Below, piece by piece: positions 23,815 to 30,905 of a stretch of 31,051 nt of DNA; the first letter of the stretch is position 1, and each line of letters begins with the position of its first letter. Source of the DNA: DASWIP01 sp036397635. GTDB taxonomy: Bacteria; Actinomycetota; AC-67. The stretch covers positions 1 to 31,051 of the forward strand of contig DASWIP010000023.1 of assembly GCA_036397635.1 (NCBI GenBank), read 5' to 3'. The notes under the pieces are model-generated. The model was not told the DNA's origin. It worked only from the letters and a program-made list of their open reading frames with translations, and did no database searches. Made by a program: the position numbers and the translations under genes.

Positions 23815-23862
23815 TGATCGTTCGATGTGGAGGCGACTCACTACCGTGATGGCGAACGATCA
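23815..23862 (+). promoter_or_regulatory. Long inverted repeat ending at the fabF start codon
   Basis: TGATCGTTCG (23815-23824) pairs exactly with CGAACGATCA (23853-23862) across a 28-base loop. The right arm includes the A of the fabF ATG. A GGAGG lies in the loop (23829-23833) and no ribosome site is seen directly before the ATG. As RNA it could hide or shape the fabF start, setting its translation relative to acpP. Confidence 0.5.
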
Positions 23863-25106
23863 TGTCTCATAGACGGCGTGTCGTGATCACCGGCATCGGT
23901 CCGGTGACCCCGGTCGGGATCGGCGTCGATGCCTTCTGGTCGTCGCTCGTTGCGGGCCGGTCGGGGGTGGGCAAGCTCGAGGGCTTCGACGCGTCGGCGT
24001 ATGCGTCGCGGATCGCAGCGCAGGTCCACGACTTCCAAGCCGAGGATTTCCTCGAGCCGGCTGAGGTGCGCCGCATGGAACGCTTCGCGCACCTCGCCGT
24101 CGCTGCGGGACGCCTCGCCGTCGCCGACGCGAGCCTGGACCTCGATGAGGTACCGCGCGAGCGGGTCGGTTGCGTGCTCGGGACCGGCATCGGCGGCATC
24201 TCCGCGTTCGAGCAGGGCGTGAAGGTGCTCGCCGAGCGCGGACCGAGTCGGATCAGCCCTCACCTGGTCGCCCAGATGATCCCCAACATGGCCGCGGGAC
24301 AGATCGCGATGCGCCTGGGCATCACCGGCCCGAACGACTGCACCGTCACCGCGTGCGCGGCAAGCGGGCATGCGATCGCGCGCGCGGTCGATCTGATCCG
24401 AGCCGGCCGCGCCGACGTCGTACTGGCCGGGGGAGCGGAGTCGGCGATCACGCCGCTGACCGTCGCAGGATTCTGCGCGACCCGCGCGCTCTCCACCCGC
24501 AACGACGACCCGGAAGGCGCCTCGTGTCCGTTCGACGCCGGCCGGGATGGCTTCGTGGTCGGCGAAGGCGCGACGGTGCTGGTGCTCGAGGACGCCGAAG
24601 GTGCGGCAGCGCGCGGCGCGCGCGTCTACGCGGAGATCGCCGGCTACGGTCTGTCGGCCGACGCATACCACGAGACGGCGCCGCATCCAGAAGGCGAAGG
24701 GGGCGCCGCTGCGATGCGCGCCGCGCTCGCCGACGCCGAGCTCACCCCCGAAGACATCGGGTATATCAACGCGCACGGGACCTCGACCTCGCTCGGCGAT
24801 ATCGCCGAGACCAGGGCGATCCGAACCGTGTTCGGCACCCACGCCGACGCCCTCGCCGTATCGTCCACGAAGTCGATGACCGGCCACCTCATCGGCGCGG
24901 CCGGCGCGACCGAAGCCGCGGCCACCGCGCTCGCGCTCGTTCATGGGATCCTGCCCCCGACGATCAACCTCAACGAACCAGACCCCGAGTGCGACCTGGA
25001 CTACGTGCCGAACGTTGCGCGTGAGGCGCGGGCACGCGCTGCTCTGACGAACTCCTTCGGTTTCGGCGGCCACAACGCCTCGATCGTGCTGGTGACCCAT
25101 GGGTAG
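23862..25106 (+). CDS. fabF: Beta-ketoacyl-ACP synthase II
   Basis: The product is 414 aa, matching FabF length. It elongates acyl-ACP with malonyl-ACP. The Cys-His-His site is complete: Cys165 in TVTACAASG, His in NAHGTSTSLGD, His in KSMTGHLIGAAG, and the C-terminal gate FGFGGHNAS. ATG 23862 gives the standard RRRVVITGIG start. The ATG of the acpS remnant lies inside its last codons (25099). Confidence 0.96.
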   Translation: MSHRRRVVITGIGPVTPVGIGVDAFWSSLVAGRSGVGKLEGFDASAYASRIAAQVHDFQAEDFLEPAEVRRMERFAHLAVAAGRLAVADASLDLDEVPRERVGCVLGTGIGGISAFEQGVKVLAERGPSRISPHLVAQMIPNMAAGQIAMRLGITGPNDCTVTACAASGHAIARAVDLIRAGRADVVLAGGAESAITPLTVAGFCATRALSTRNDDPEGASCPFDAGRDGFVVGEGATVLVLEDAEGAAARGARVYAEIAGYGLSADAYHETAPHPEGEGGAAAMRAALADAELTPEDIGYINAHGTSTSLGDIAETRAIRTVFGTHADALAVSSTKSMTGHLIGAAGATEAAATALALVHGILPPTINLNEPDPECDLDYVPNVAREARARAALTNSFGFGGHNASIVLVTHG

Positions 25107-25164
25107 GGACCTCGCCGTCGGCGTCGACCTGGTCGAGGTCGACCGGTTCGCGGCGGAGGGATGA
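25099..25164 (+). pseudogene. acpS: N-terminal remnant of holo-ACP synthase
   Basis: A 21-aa frame, MGRDLAVGVDLVEVDRFAAE plus G, overlaps the fabF end by 8 bases and the next ATG by 4. AVGVDLVEVDRF is the hallmark N-terminus of AcpS (the Asp binds magnesium), but the following ~100 residues are missing. It looks like a deletion that fused the acpS start to the next gene. It may survive as a translational coupler. Confidence 0.65.
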
Positions 25165-25919
25165 TGCGTTTCGCCGGCAAGACCGCGATCGTGACCGGCG
25201 CCTCGCGCGGGATCGGCCGCGCGATCGCGCTCCGGCTTGCACGAGAAGGCGCCGACGTTGCCGTCGCGTTCTTCCGCAACCGCGAGGGCGCCGAGAAGAC
25301 CGCCGCTGAGATCGAAGAGATGGGACGCCGCGCGACCGTGGTGCGCGGCCACGTGGGAGACGCCGACAAGGTCTTCGAGCTCGTCGAGGCGGCGCGCGCC
25401 AACCTGGGGCCAGTCTCGATCGTGATCAGCAACGCGGCCTCAGGCGTCCTGCGGCCGCTGTCGGACATGGACCTCAAGGGCTGGCAGTGGACGATGGACG
25501 TCAACGCGCGCGCGCTGATGCTGCTCGCGCAGGCCACGCGCGACGACATGCGCGCGCTCGGGGGTGGAGCGATCGTCGCGCTCTCCTCGCTGGGAGCGGA
25601 GCGAGTGTTGCCCGCTTACGGTGCGGTCGGTGCGTCGAAGGCGGCGCTGGAGGCGCTGGTGCGCTACCTCGCCGTCGAGGGCGCCCCCGATCAGATCCGC
25701 GTCAACGCCGTGTCCGCAGGCGTCGTAGACACCGACGCTCTGCGCCATTTCCCCGACCGCGAGGGCATGCTCGCCGCGGCTGCCGAACGCACGCCCGCTG
25801 GGCGGACCGTGATGCCCGACGACGTTGCTGCGGCGGTCTGTTTCCTGTGTTCCGACGACGCGTGGATGGTGCGAGGAGAAACCCTGCACATCGACGGCGG
25901 CTACTCCCTGATCGCATGA
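25161..25919 (+). CDS. fabL: FabL-type enoyl-ACP reductase
   Basis: The product is 252 aa, a short-chain dehydrogenase with Tyr153-x6-Lys160 (YGAVGASK), the spacing of enoyl reductases rather than the Tyr-x3-Lys of FabG. Long blocks match Bacillus FabL as I know it: NAASGVLRPL, WQWTMDVNA, KAALEALVRYLAVE, VNAVSAGVVDTDALRHFP and AERTPAGR. It should reduce trans-2-enoyl-ACP, the last step of each cycle, probably with NADPH. Placement in the fab operon supports this, and no FabI/InhA gene is in the window. Starts are ATG 25161 or 25164; the stop overlaps the next ATG. Confidence 0.9.
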   Translation: MMRFAGKTAIVTGASRGIGRAIALRLAREGADVAVAFFRNREGAEKTAAEIEEMGRRATVVRGHVGDADKVFELVEAARANLGPVSIVISNAASGVLRPLSDMDLKGWQWTMDVNARALMLLAQATRDDMRALGGGAIVALSSLGAERVLPAYGAVGASKAALEALVRYLAVEGAPDQIRVNAVSAGVVDTDALRHFPDREGMLAAAAERTPAGRTVMPDDVAAAVCFLCSDDAWMVRGETLHIDGGYSLIA

Positions 25920-26164
25920 AGACTGAAGCCCACTTCCGTGGCAACACGGTCGCTCTGGTGGCTCCGGTGGCCGGGGACGTCAGGTTCTGCGCGCCGCCCG
26001 CACCCTGCGGCGAGCTCGAGGTGTTCGGGCTGGGCGACGTCATCGCATTAGTGGACGGCGTGCCCGTCGAGGCCCCTGATCACGGATTCCTGCTTCGCAC
26101 CTTCGTCGACGACGGAGAACGCGTCGGCGAAGGAACACTCATCGTCTCGTATCGGATCGCATGA
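25916..26164 (+). CDS. Biotinyl/lipoyl-domain-like protein lacking the target lysine
   Basis: The product is 82 aa. The pattern VALVAPVAGDVRF ... GLGDVIALVDGVPVEAPDHG followed by VDDGERVGEGTLIV follows the hammerhead fold of biotin carboxyl carrier proteins (AP..G, then a turn, then AP..G, DG..V..G..L). The EAMKM-type loop is replaced by LVDGVPV, and the only lysine in the protein is residue 2. It therefore cannot be biotinylated at the normal site. It lies between fabL and the carboxyltransferase gene, with 4-base overlaps on both sides, and may act as a structural or regulatory partner of that enzyme. Domain assignment is from pattern only. Confidence 0.65.
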   Translation: MKTEAHFRGNTVALVAPVAGDVRFCAPPAPCGELEVFGLGDVIALVDGVPVEAPDHGFLLRTFVDDGERVGEGTLIVSYRIA

Positions 26165-27717
26165 TGGAAGTCCTCCCTGCGCGAGAAGAGTCGGTGCAAC
26201 ACCTGGACGATCCAGCGCGCGCAGACGGCGCGCGCGACGAACTGATCGGCCGGAGGGAGGCCGCCGGTTCCGCGCTCCGCCCCGCGCGGGCGATGACGGC
26301 GCGCGCGCGAGCCGAGATGCTGTGCGACGACGGCTCGTTCACCGAGCTCGAACCGATGCGGCGTGGGCGCCCGAGCCGGTACGGAACCTCGAAGTCACGA
26401 GACGGTGACGGCGTGGTCGTCGGCTGGGGGAAGGTTCGCGGGCGCCCGACGGCAGTCGTGAGCCATGACTTCTCCTTCGCCGGCGGATCGATCGGCGCGT
26501 CGTTCGCTGCCAAGGTCAACCGCATCCAGCAGCTATCGATCGATCAACGCATGCCGATCGTGTTCCTCAACGACTCGGGGGGCGCGCGCATCCACGAGGG
26601 GATCGAGGCGTTGCATGGATGCGGCGAGATCATGGCGCTGAACGTGCGCGCGCAGAAGGTCGTTCCCCAGATCTCGGTGATCCTGGGACCGTGCGCGGGA
26701 GCAGCCGCGTACTCGCCGGCCCTGACCGATTGGACCATCATCGCGCGCGGCGGGCAGATGTTCCTCACCGGCCCCGAGGTCGTGCGCGCCGCCACCGGCG
26801 AGCAGGTCGATCCGGAGGAACTAGGCGGTTCGAGGCTGCACACGACGGAGAGTGGCGTCGCTCACCTGGAGGCACCGAACGAGGATGCCGCATTGGTCCT
26901 GGCGCGCCAACTCCTGGCGTTCTTCCCCCAAAGCGTAGGTTCGAGCTTGCCCGTGCGCGTGGGCGCGCCACCCTTGCCTGCGCGCGCGGGCAAGCTCCCC
27001 GACGTCGTTCCGTCCAGCGCGCGCGCGGTGTTCGACATGCGCGGGGTCATCGCGGGGATCGTCGATGCGAGCCTGTTCTTCGAGATCATGCCGGCGATCG
27101 CGCCGAGCCTGATCACCGGGCTCGCACGCCTGGATGGGATCCCGGTCGGTGTCGTCGCGAGCCAGCCTGCACGCAAGGCGGGCATCCTTGATACGGGGAG
27201 CGCGACCAAGGGCGCGCGCTTCGTGTCGTTCTGCGGGCGCTTCGGCATCCCCATCGTCACCCTCGTGGACGTGCCCGGCTTCCTGCCCGGTTCGGGGGAG
27301 GAGCGAAAGGGGGTCATCACCCACGGCGCGTCCCTCGTTGCCGCGTACGTGGAGGCCGAAGCTCCCAAATTCACTGTGATCGTGCGGAAGGCGTACGGCG
27401 GTGCCTACATCGCCCTCGGCTCGCGCGCGCTCGGGGCGGATTTCACCTGGGCGTGGCCGAACGCGGAGGTCGCCGTCATGGGCCCGGAAGCGGCCGTAGG
27501 CCTCCTTCACCGACGGGAACTGGCGGGCGCGGAGGATGAGCGGGATCTACGTGCGCGACTGGCTGCGGAGTACCGCGCGGACGTCACGAGCCCGTTCGTT
27601 GCGGCCGAGCTCGGGCTCGTGGACGAGGTGATCCTGCCGGAGGAAACGCGGGAGCGTCTCGCGCGAGGGCTGCGCATCCTGGCTGCTTCCCGCGAGACTA
27701 CCACCTCGCTTCACTGA
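26161..27717 (+). CDS. accD: Acyl-CoA (acetyl-CoA) carboxylase carboxyltransferase, PccB/AccD type
   Basis: The product is 518 aa, the length of actinobacterial single-chain beta subunits (both crotonase-like halves in one protein) and without the zinc domain of E. coli AccD. Motifs are SGGARIHEG, GPCAGAAAYSPALTDW, PGFLPGSGEERKG and RKAYGGAYIALGSR. It moves carboxyl from carboxybiotin to acetyl-CoA (or another acyl-CoA), giving the malonyl-CoA used by FabD. The biotin carboxylase/carrier subunit is not in the window. Which acyl-CoA it prefers cannot be told from the sequence; the operon favours acetyl-CoA. Confidence 0.9.
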   Translation: MMEVLPAREESVQHLDDPARADGARDELIGRREAAGSALRPARAMTARARAEMLCDDGSFTELEPMRRGRPSRYGTSKSRDGDGVVVGWGKVRGRPTAVVSHDFSFAGGSIGASFAAKVNRIQQLSIDQRMPIVFLNDSGGARIHEGIEALHGCGEIMALNVRAQKVVPQISVILGPCAGAAAYSPALTDWTIIARGGQMFLTGPEVVRAATGEQVDPEELGGSRLHTTESGVAHLEAPNEDAALVLARQLLAFFPQSVGSSLPVRVGAPPLPARAGKLPDVVPSSARAVFDMRGVIAGIVDASLFFEIMPAIAPSLITGLARLDGIPVGVVASQPARKAGILDTGSATKGARFVSFCGRFGIPIVTLVDVPGFLPGSGEERKGVITHGASLVAAYVEAEAPKFTVIVRKAYGGAYIALGSRALGADFTWAWPNAEVAVMGPEAAVGLLHRRELAGAEDERDLRARLAAEYRADVTSPFVAAELGLVDEVILPEETRERLARGLRILAASRETTTSLH

Positions 27718-27733
27718 TTCCAGGGGGGTCTTC

Positions 27734-28783
27734 GTGTCACTCATGCGGGCCGAGCGCGCGCTGCTCGATGAGCGTCGCGCGCTCACGCGAGACGAGGCGC
27801 TGGCGATCGCCGCGCTACCGCTGGACGAGCTGCCAGACCTGATCGCGCTCGCCCACAAGGTGCGCCTGAGGTGGTGCGGCCCTGAGGTCGAGCTGGAATC
27901 GCTGATCAACGCCAAGTCCGGCGGCTGCCCCGAGGACTGCGCGTTCTGCTCCCAGTCGGCGCATTTCCGCACGGGCGTGGACTTGTACGCGATGCTCGAT
28001 CTCGACGAAGTGCTCGCCGCCGCGCGCGCGACCCGCGAGGCCGGCGCGACGCAGTTCTGCATCGTCGTCGCGGTGCGCGGCCCCGACGAGCGCTTGCTGA
28101 CGCAGGTGCTGGACGCGACCGAGGCGGTACGCGCGCAGACGGGTTTGGAGGTCGCCGTCTCCCTCGGGATCCTCGAGCCCGGGCAGGCCGAGCGCCTCGC
28201 CGCCGCCGGCGTCCGGCGCTACAACCACAACCTGGAGACCTGCCGGGCGCTGTTCCCGTCGATCTGCTCCACTCACACCTGGGACGAGCGCGTGGAGACT
28301 TGCCGCATGGCCACCGCGGCCGGGATGGAGTTGTGCTGCGGGGGCATCCTGGGGATGGGGGAGAGCCTCGAGCAGCGCGTGGACTTCGCCTTCGAGCTTG
28401 CGGACCTGAAGCCTGCCGAGGTGCCGGTGAATCTGCTGGATCCGCGGCCGGGGACGCCGCTCGGTCATACGCCGCTGATGAGCGCGCGGGAAGCATTGCA
28501 AGCCATCGCGCTGTTCCGGCTGATCCTGCCGGGCGCGTGGCTGCGCCTGGCCGGTGGCCGCGAGCGCGTGCTGGGGGAGCTCCAGGCGATGGGCATGTAC
28601 GCCGGCGCGAACGCGCTGATCGTCGGCAATTACCTCACAACGATCGGGCGCGCGCCCGCGAAGGACGTGGCGCTGCTGGAGTCGCTGGGGATGCCCGTCG
28701 CCGGCAGCAACCCGGGAGAAGGCCGATTCATCGTCGATGAGGGCGGCGCGCGCGCGCTGCCGCCAAGATCGCCGATGACATAA
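27734..28783 (+). CDS. bioB: Biotin synthase
   Basis: The product is 349 aa, a radical SAM enzyme converting dethiobiotin to biotin. The iron-sulfur CxxxCxxC is at Cys65, Cys69, Cys72 (CPEDCAFC), with the downstream family motifs YNHNLETC, GGILGMGE, VPVNLLDPRPGTPL and AGGRE. The start is GTG 27734, after AGGGGGG; ATG 27743 is a possible alternative. It follows the carboxyltransferase by 16 bases, tying cofactor supply to the biotin-dependent enzyme. It is the last gene of the operon; a PIN toxin gene converges after 35 bases. Confidence 0.95.
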   Translation: MSLMRAERALLDERRALTRDEALAIAALPLDELPDLIALAHKVRLRWCGPEVELESLINAKSGGCPEDCAFCSQSAHFRTGVDLYAMLDLDEVLAAARATREAGATQFCIVVAVRGPDERLLTQVLDATEAVRAQTGLEVAVSLGILEPGQAERLAAAGVRRYNHNLETCRALFPSICSTHTWDERVETCRMATAAGMELCCGGILGMGESLEQRVDFAFELADLKPAEVPVNLLDPRPGTPLGHTPLMSAREALQAIALFRLILPGAWLRLAGGRERVLGELQAMGMYAGANALIVGNYLTTIGRAPAKDVALLESLGMPVAGSNPGEGRFIVDEGGARALPPRSPMT

Positions 28784-28818
28784 CCAGTCCCCAGGGGCCA
28801 GGGGCTCCCGACGCGCGC

Positions 28819-29271
28819 TCAGTCCCCGCCGGCGAGGCCGGCCAGCATCGCGCGCAGTCGCTCGAGGAACTCTCCCGGCGCCTCGACACGGATCGTCCCC
28901 GCAGCGGGTTTGAAGTGCCGCTTGTTGAACGTCAGGAGAGCCAAGGAGCCTGTCTCGATCGCTGCGACCAAGATCGGCAGGTCTTTCGGATCCGCTTCGC
29001 CTTGATGCGGCTTGAGCCGGCGTGCGGGCGGGTCATCCACCCAACGGCATGCCGCCTGCGCGATCAGCGCGAACGCCGGCAGGGCGGCGGGGAGTTTGCG
29101 CCGGAGCGTCCGTTCCACTTCAGCGCGCGCCTGGGCCGACGACACGACGTCGATCAAACCCAGCTCCGACAATTGCAGAATCAGATGCGAGGCGCCGGCT
29201 CGCGATGCGGATCCGGCGACCAGGACATCCGCGTCGAGGAAGACGCGGGGGCGGTCAGCGGGACCGGCCAA
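28819..29271 (-). CDS. PIN-domain toxin
   Basis: The product is 150 aa. A PIN ribonuclease fold is suggested by FLDADVLVAGS near the N-terminus, the mid-protein acid ARAEVERTL, then ADPKDLPILVAAIETG and LLTFNKRHF, which supply the acidic metal site. It is expected to cleave RNA when unbound. Its start overlaps the end of the upstream AbrB-like antitoxin by 17 bases, the standard antitoxin-toxin arrangement. Confidence 0.85.
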   Translation of the reverse strand: MAGPADRPRVFLDADVLVAGSASRAGASHLILQLSELGLIDVVSSAQARAEVERTLRRKLPAALPAFALIAQAACRWVDDPPARRLKPHQGEADPKDLPILVAAIETGSLALLTFNKRHFKPAAGTIRVEAPGEFLERLRAMLAGLAGGD

Positions 29272-29530
29272 TGCGTTGGGCGTAGTACGTCGCTCGCTCC
29301 TCGCCGACGCCCGAGACGAGCTCGTCGACCGACAGTCCGGCTTCGCTGCTCAGGCGTTCGATCTCGCCGGCGAGCTTCTCGACGACGCCGACCTTGGGGA
29401 CCAGCAGGATCAGCCCGTCCAGATCGACGAGGGTGAGGGGGTCTCCGTCCTCGAGCGCGTACCGCTCCCGTAGGCGAGCGGGGAGCGTCAAGGTGCCGCG
29501 CGCGCGGATCTGGAGGACCTTGGTTTCCAT
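29255..29530 (-). CDS. AbrB/MazE-like antitoxin
   Basis: The product is 91 aa from ATG 29530 (an ATG at 29536 adds two residues). The N-terminus METKVLQIRARGTLTLPARL ... LTLVDLDGLILLVPK is a swapped-hairpin AbrB DNA-binding domain. The C-terminal helices likely wrap the PIN toxin. A TATACT box lies on this strand at 29538-29543, so transcription would begin at about 29530-29531, which favours a leaderless message starting at 29530. Confidence 0.85.
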   Translation of the reverse strand: METKVLQIRARGTLTLPARLRERYALEDGDPLTLVDLDGLILLVPKVGVVEKLAGEIERLSSEAGLSVDELVSGVGEERATYYAQRIGRSR

Positions 29531-29536
29531 GCTCAT

Positions 29537-29570
29537 CAGTATATCAGGATTACAGTATTTCCGCGCGGAA
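29537..29570 (-). promoter_or_regulatory. Promoter/operator of the PIN-AbrB locus
   Basis: On the minus strand there is a TATACT -10 box (29543-29538), two direct ATACTG repeats 16 bases apart, and a 12-base perfect palindrome TTCCGCGCGGAA at 29559-29570 near where a -35 would lie. The layout fits autorepression by the AbrB-like protein. Confidence 0.5.
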
Positions 29571-29709
29571 CCCCTGACCTGTCGTCGGGATCACGAAGGT
29601 GATCCCGGTCCCCTCTCTTGACCCGTGTTCGTGAGTCCTCCCTGACGGAATTTGCTTGCCAGATAGGTATGGAGGGGGAGGGAGATCCTGTCAGCGCTGC
29701 TCGGGCGTG

Positions 29710-29725
29710 CTAGGCTTTAGCCTAG
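29710..29725. promoter_or_regulatory. Palindromic operator overlapping the XRE promoter
   Basis: CTAGGCT (29710-29716), TT, AGCCTAG (29719-29725) is a perfect inverted repeat ending 2 bases before the XRE ATG. It covers a TAGGCT -10-like box (29711-29716) that has CTGTCA (29688-29693) 17 bases upstream. Repressor binding here would block transcription directly. Confidence 0.65.
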
Positions 29726-29727
29726 TC

Positions 29728-30090
29728 ATGCGGGGACGAGCGATCAGGGCGCTTCGTCGCAGCCGGGGATGGACCCAGGTCGAACTGGCCGCCCGGATGG
29801 GAACGGACGCGGTCACGGTTTCACGGTGGGAGCGGGGCGTCTCGTCGCCGAGGCCATCTGCGCAGACCCGCTTGCAGGAGCTCGCCGCGCTCGTGCCACG
29901 GGACCTAGCCGCTCTTGCTCGCTCGATCGGTGTCTCCAACGCCGAGCGGTTATTGCGTCGTGCCGCGTTGCTCGCTCAACCGCCGGCCCGTCGACGATTC
30001 GCTGCCGACGCGACGGCTCGCCTTCGGGAGGTTGAGCGGGCCCGTCAGGAGCAGCTCGCCTTGAGGGCGCGCGCGCGCCTCCAGCCATGA
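29728..30090 (+). CDS. XRE-family helix-turn-helix antitoxin
   Basis: The product is 120 aa. The HTH is at residues about 3-55: IRALRRSRGWTQVELAARMG followed by TDAVTVSRWERGVSSPRPS. A helical tail includes the basic segment RRAALLAQPPARRRF. ATG 29728 was chosen because it lies just after the palindrome and begins right at the HTH; the frame upstream reads as non-coding. Its stop overlaps the ATG of the nucleotidyltransferase gene by 4 bases, so it is likely the antitoxin and autorepressor of that pair. Confidence 0.8.
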   Translation: MRGRAIRALRRSRGWTQVELAARMGTDAVTVSRWERGVSSPRPSAQTRLQELAALVPRDLAALARSIGVSNAERLLRRAALLAQPPARRRFAADATARLREVERARQEQLALRARARLQP

Positions 30091-30632
30091 CGGGTACGCT
30101 GACCGACGCCCTTCTCGCGGTCCATGACATCCTCGAGGCCGTCGGCGTCCCACACGCCCTGTGCGGGGGGCTTGCGGCGAACCTATACCGGGAAGAGGTT
30201 CGGGCGACATCGGATGTCGATCTCGCGGTTGCCGTTGGACCCGCCCACATCGTGGACCTGGTGAAGAGGTTCGCCGATCACGGCTGGCGCGCGGAACCGT
30301 ACTGGCGCCAAGGCGAACAGCTGAGGCTCACCCGTGGCGATCTCCCACGGGTGGATTGCCTTGTGGCTACCACCGATTACGAGCGAACAGCGATCGAGCG
30401 CTCGACCCTTGCGACGATCGAGGGTCACGAGCTGCATGTCCTCGCGGCCGAGGACCTGATCGTGTTCAAGCTTGTCGCAGGAAGGGCTCGTGACTATGAA
30501 GCCGTTGCCGCCATCATCAACGCCCGCGGCGGCCGGCTCGACGTCGAGTACATCAAAGGATGGCTCGAGCAGTTCGGCAGGCCCGAGGCGTGGGCGCGAG
30601 CCGTCGATGAAGCACGGCGGGAGGCCGGATAG
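30087..30632 (+). CDS. Nucleotidyltransferase-fold toxin
   Basis: The product is 181 aa. A minimal nucleotidyltransferase core has GG at residues 27-28, TSDVDL (Asp43, Asp45) and a third carboxylate at Asp90 (LPRVDCL), then VLAAEDLIVFKLVAGRARDY, a block typical of DUF6036/AbiEii-like nucleotidyltransferases. Such toxins transfer nucleotides to tRNA or protein targets. The 4-base overlap with the XRE gene supports a TA pair. Its own substrate is unknown. Confidence 0.8.
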   Translation: MTGTLTDALLAVHDILEAVGVPHALCGGLAANLYREEVRATSDVDLAVAVGPAHIVDLVKRFADHGWRAEPYWRQGEQLRLTRGDLPRVDCLVATTDYERTAIERSTLATIEGHELHVLAAEDLIVFKLVAGRARDYEAVAAIINARGGRLDVEYIKGWLEQFGRPEAWARAVDEARREAG

Positions 30633-30673
30633 CGTGATCAGCGCGTGAGGATCGGCTCGCCTGAGGAGGAGCG

Positions 30674-30895
30674 ATGAAGCTGCGGTGGGAGAGGGCGGGC
30701 ATCGTGACGATGACGGCCCGGGTGGAGGAGATCGCCGCTCTGGTCGCCGGTGGATGGATCGCAGCCGCGGCGCTGCAGAAGGTCCCCGGCGAACGTGGTG
30801 ACGAACTGACGCGCGTCCTAGCGGATTTCGACCGGGCGTCGCAGGCCCTGGGTGCCAAGCCCTCTCCCCCCGCACGCTTAAGGCGCGCCGCCTGA
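30674..30895 (+). CDS. Small hypothetical protein
   Basis: The product is 73 aa, with GAGGAGGAG just upstream of the ATG. The sequence is helical with an alanine-rich stretch (IAALVAGGWIAAAALQKV) that is weakly hydrophobic, followed by a basic proline-rich tail. It starts 41 bases after the nucleotidyltransferase gene and could be in the same transcript. No family is recognised. Confidence 0.5.
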   Translation: MKLRWERAGIVTMTARVEEIAALVAGGWIAAAALQKVPGERGDELTRVLADFDRASQALGAKPSPPARLRRAA

Positions 30896-30905
30896 GGCGC
30901 TGAGG

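Noticed and set aside
23841..25352. Long antisense open frame (503 codons) opposite fabF and fabL
   Set aside because: It is the mirror of two certain genes with high third-position GC; its translation is Arg/His/Asp-rich with no family motifs.
28784..28818. Rho-independent terminator after bioB
   Set aside because: CCCC/GGGG runs can pair weakly, but there is no stable stem followed by a T-run.
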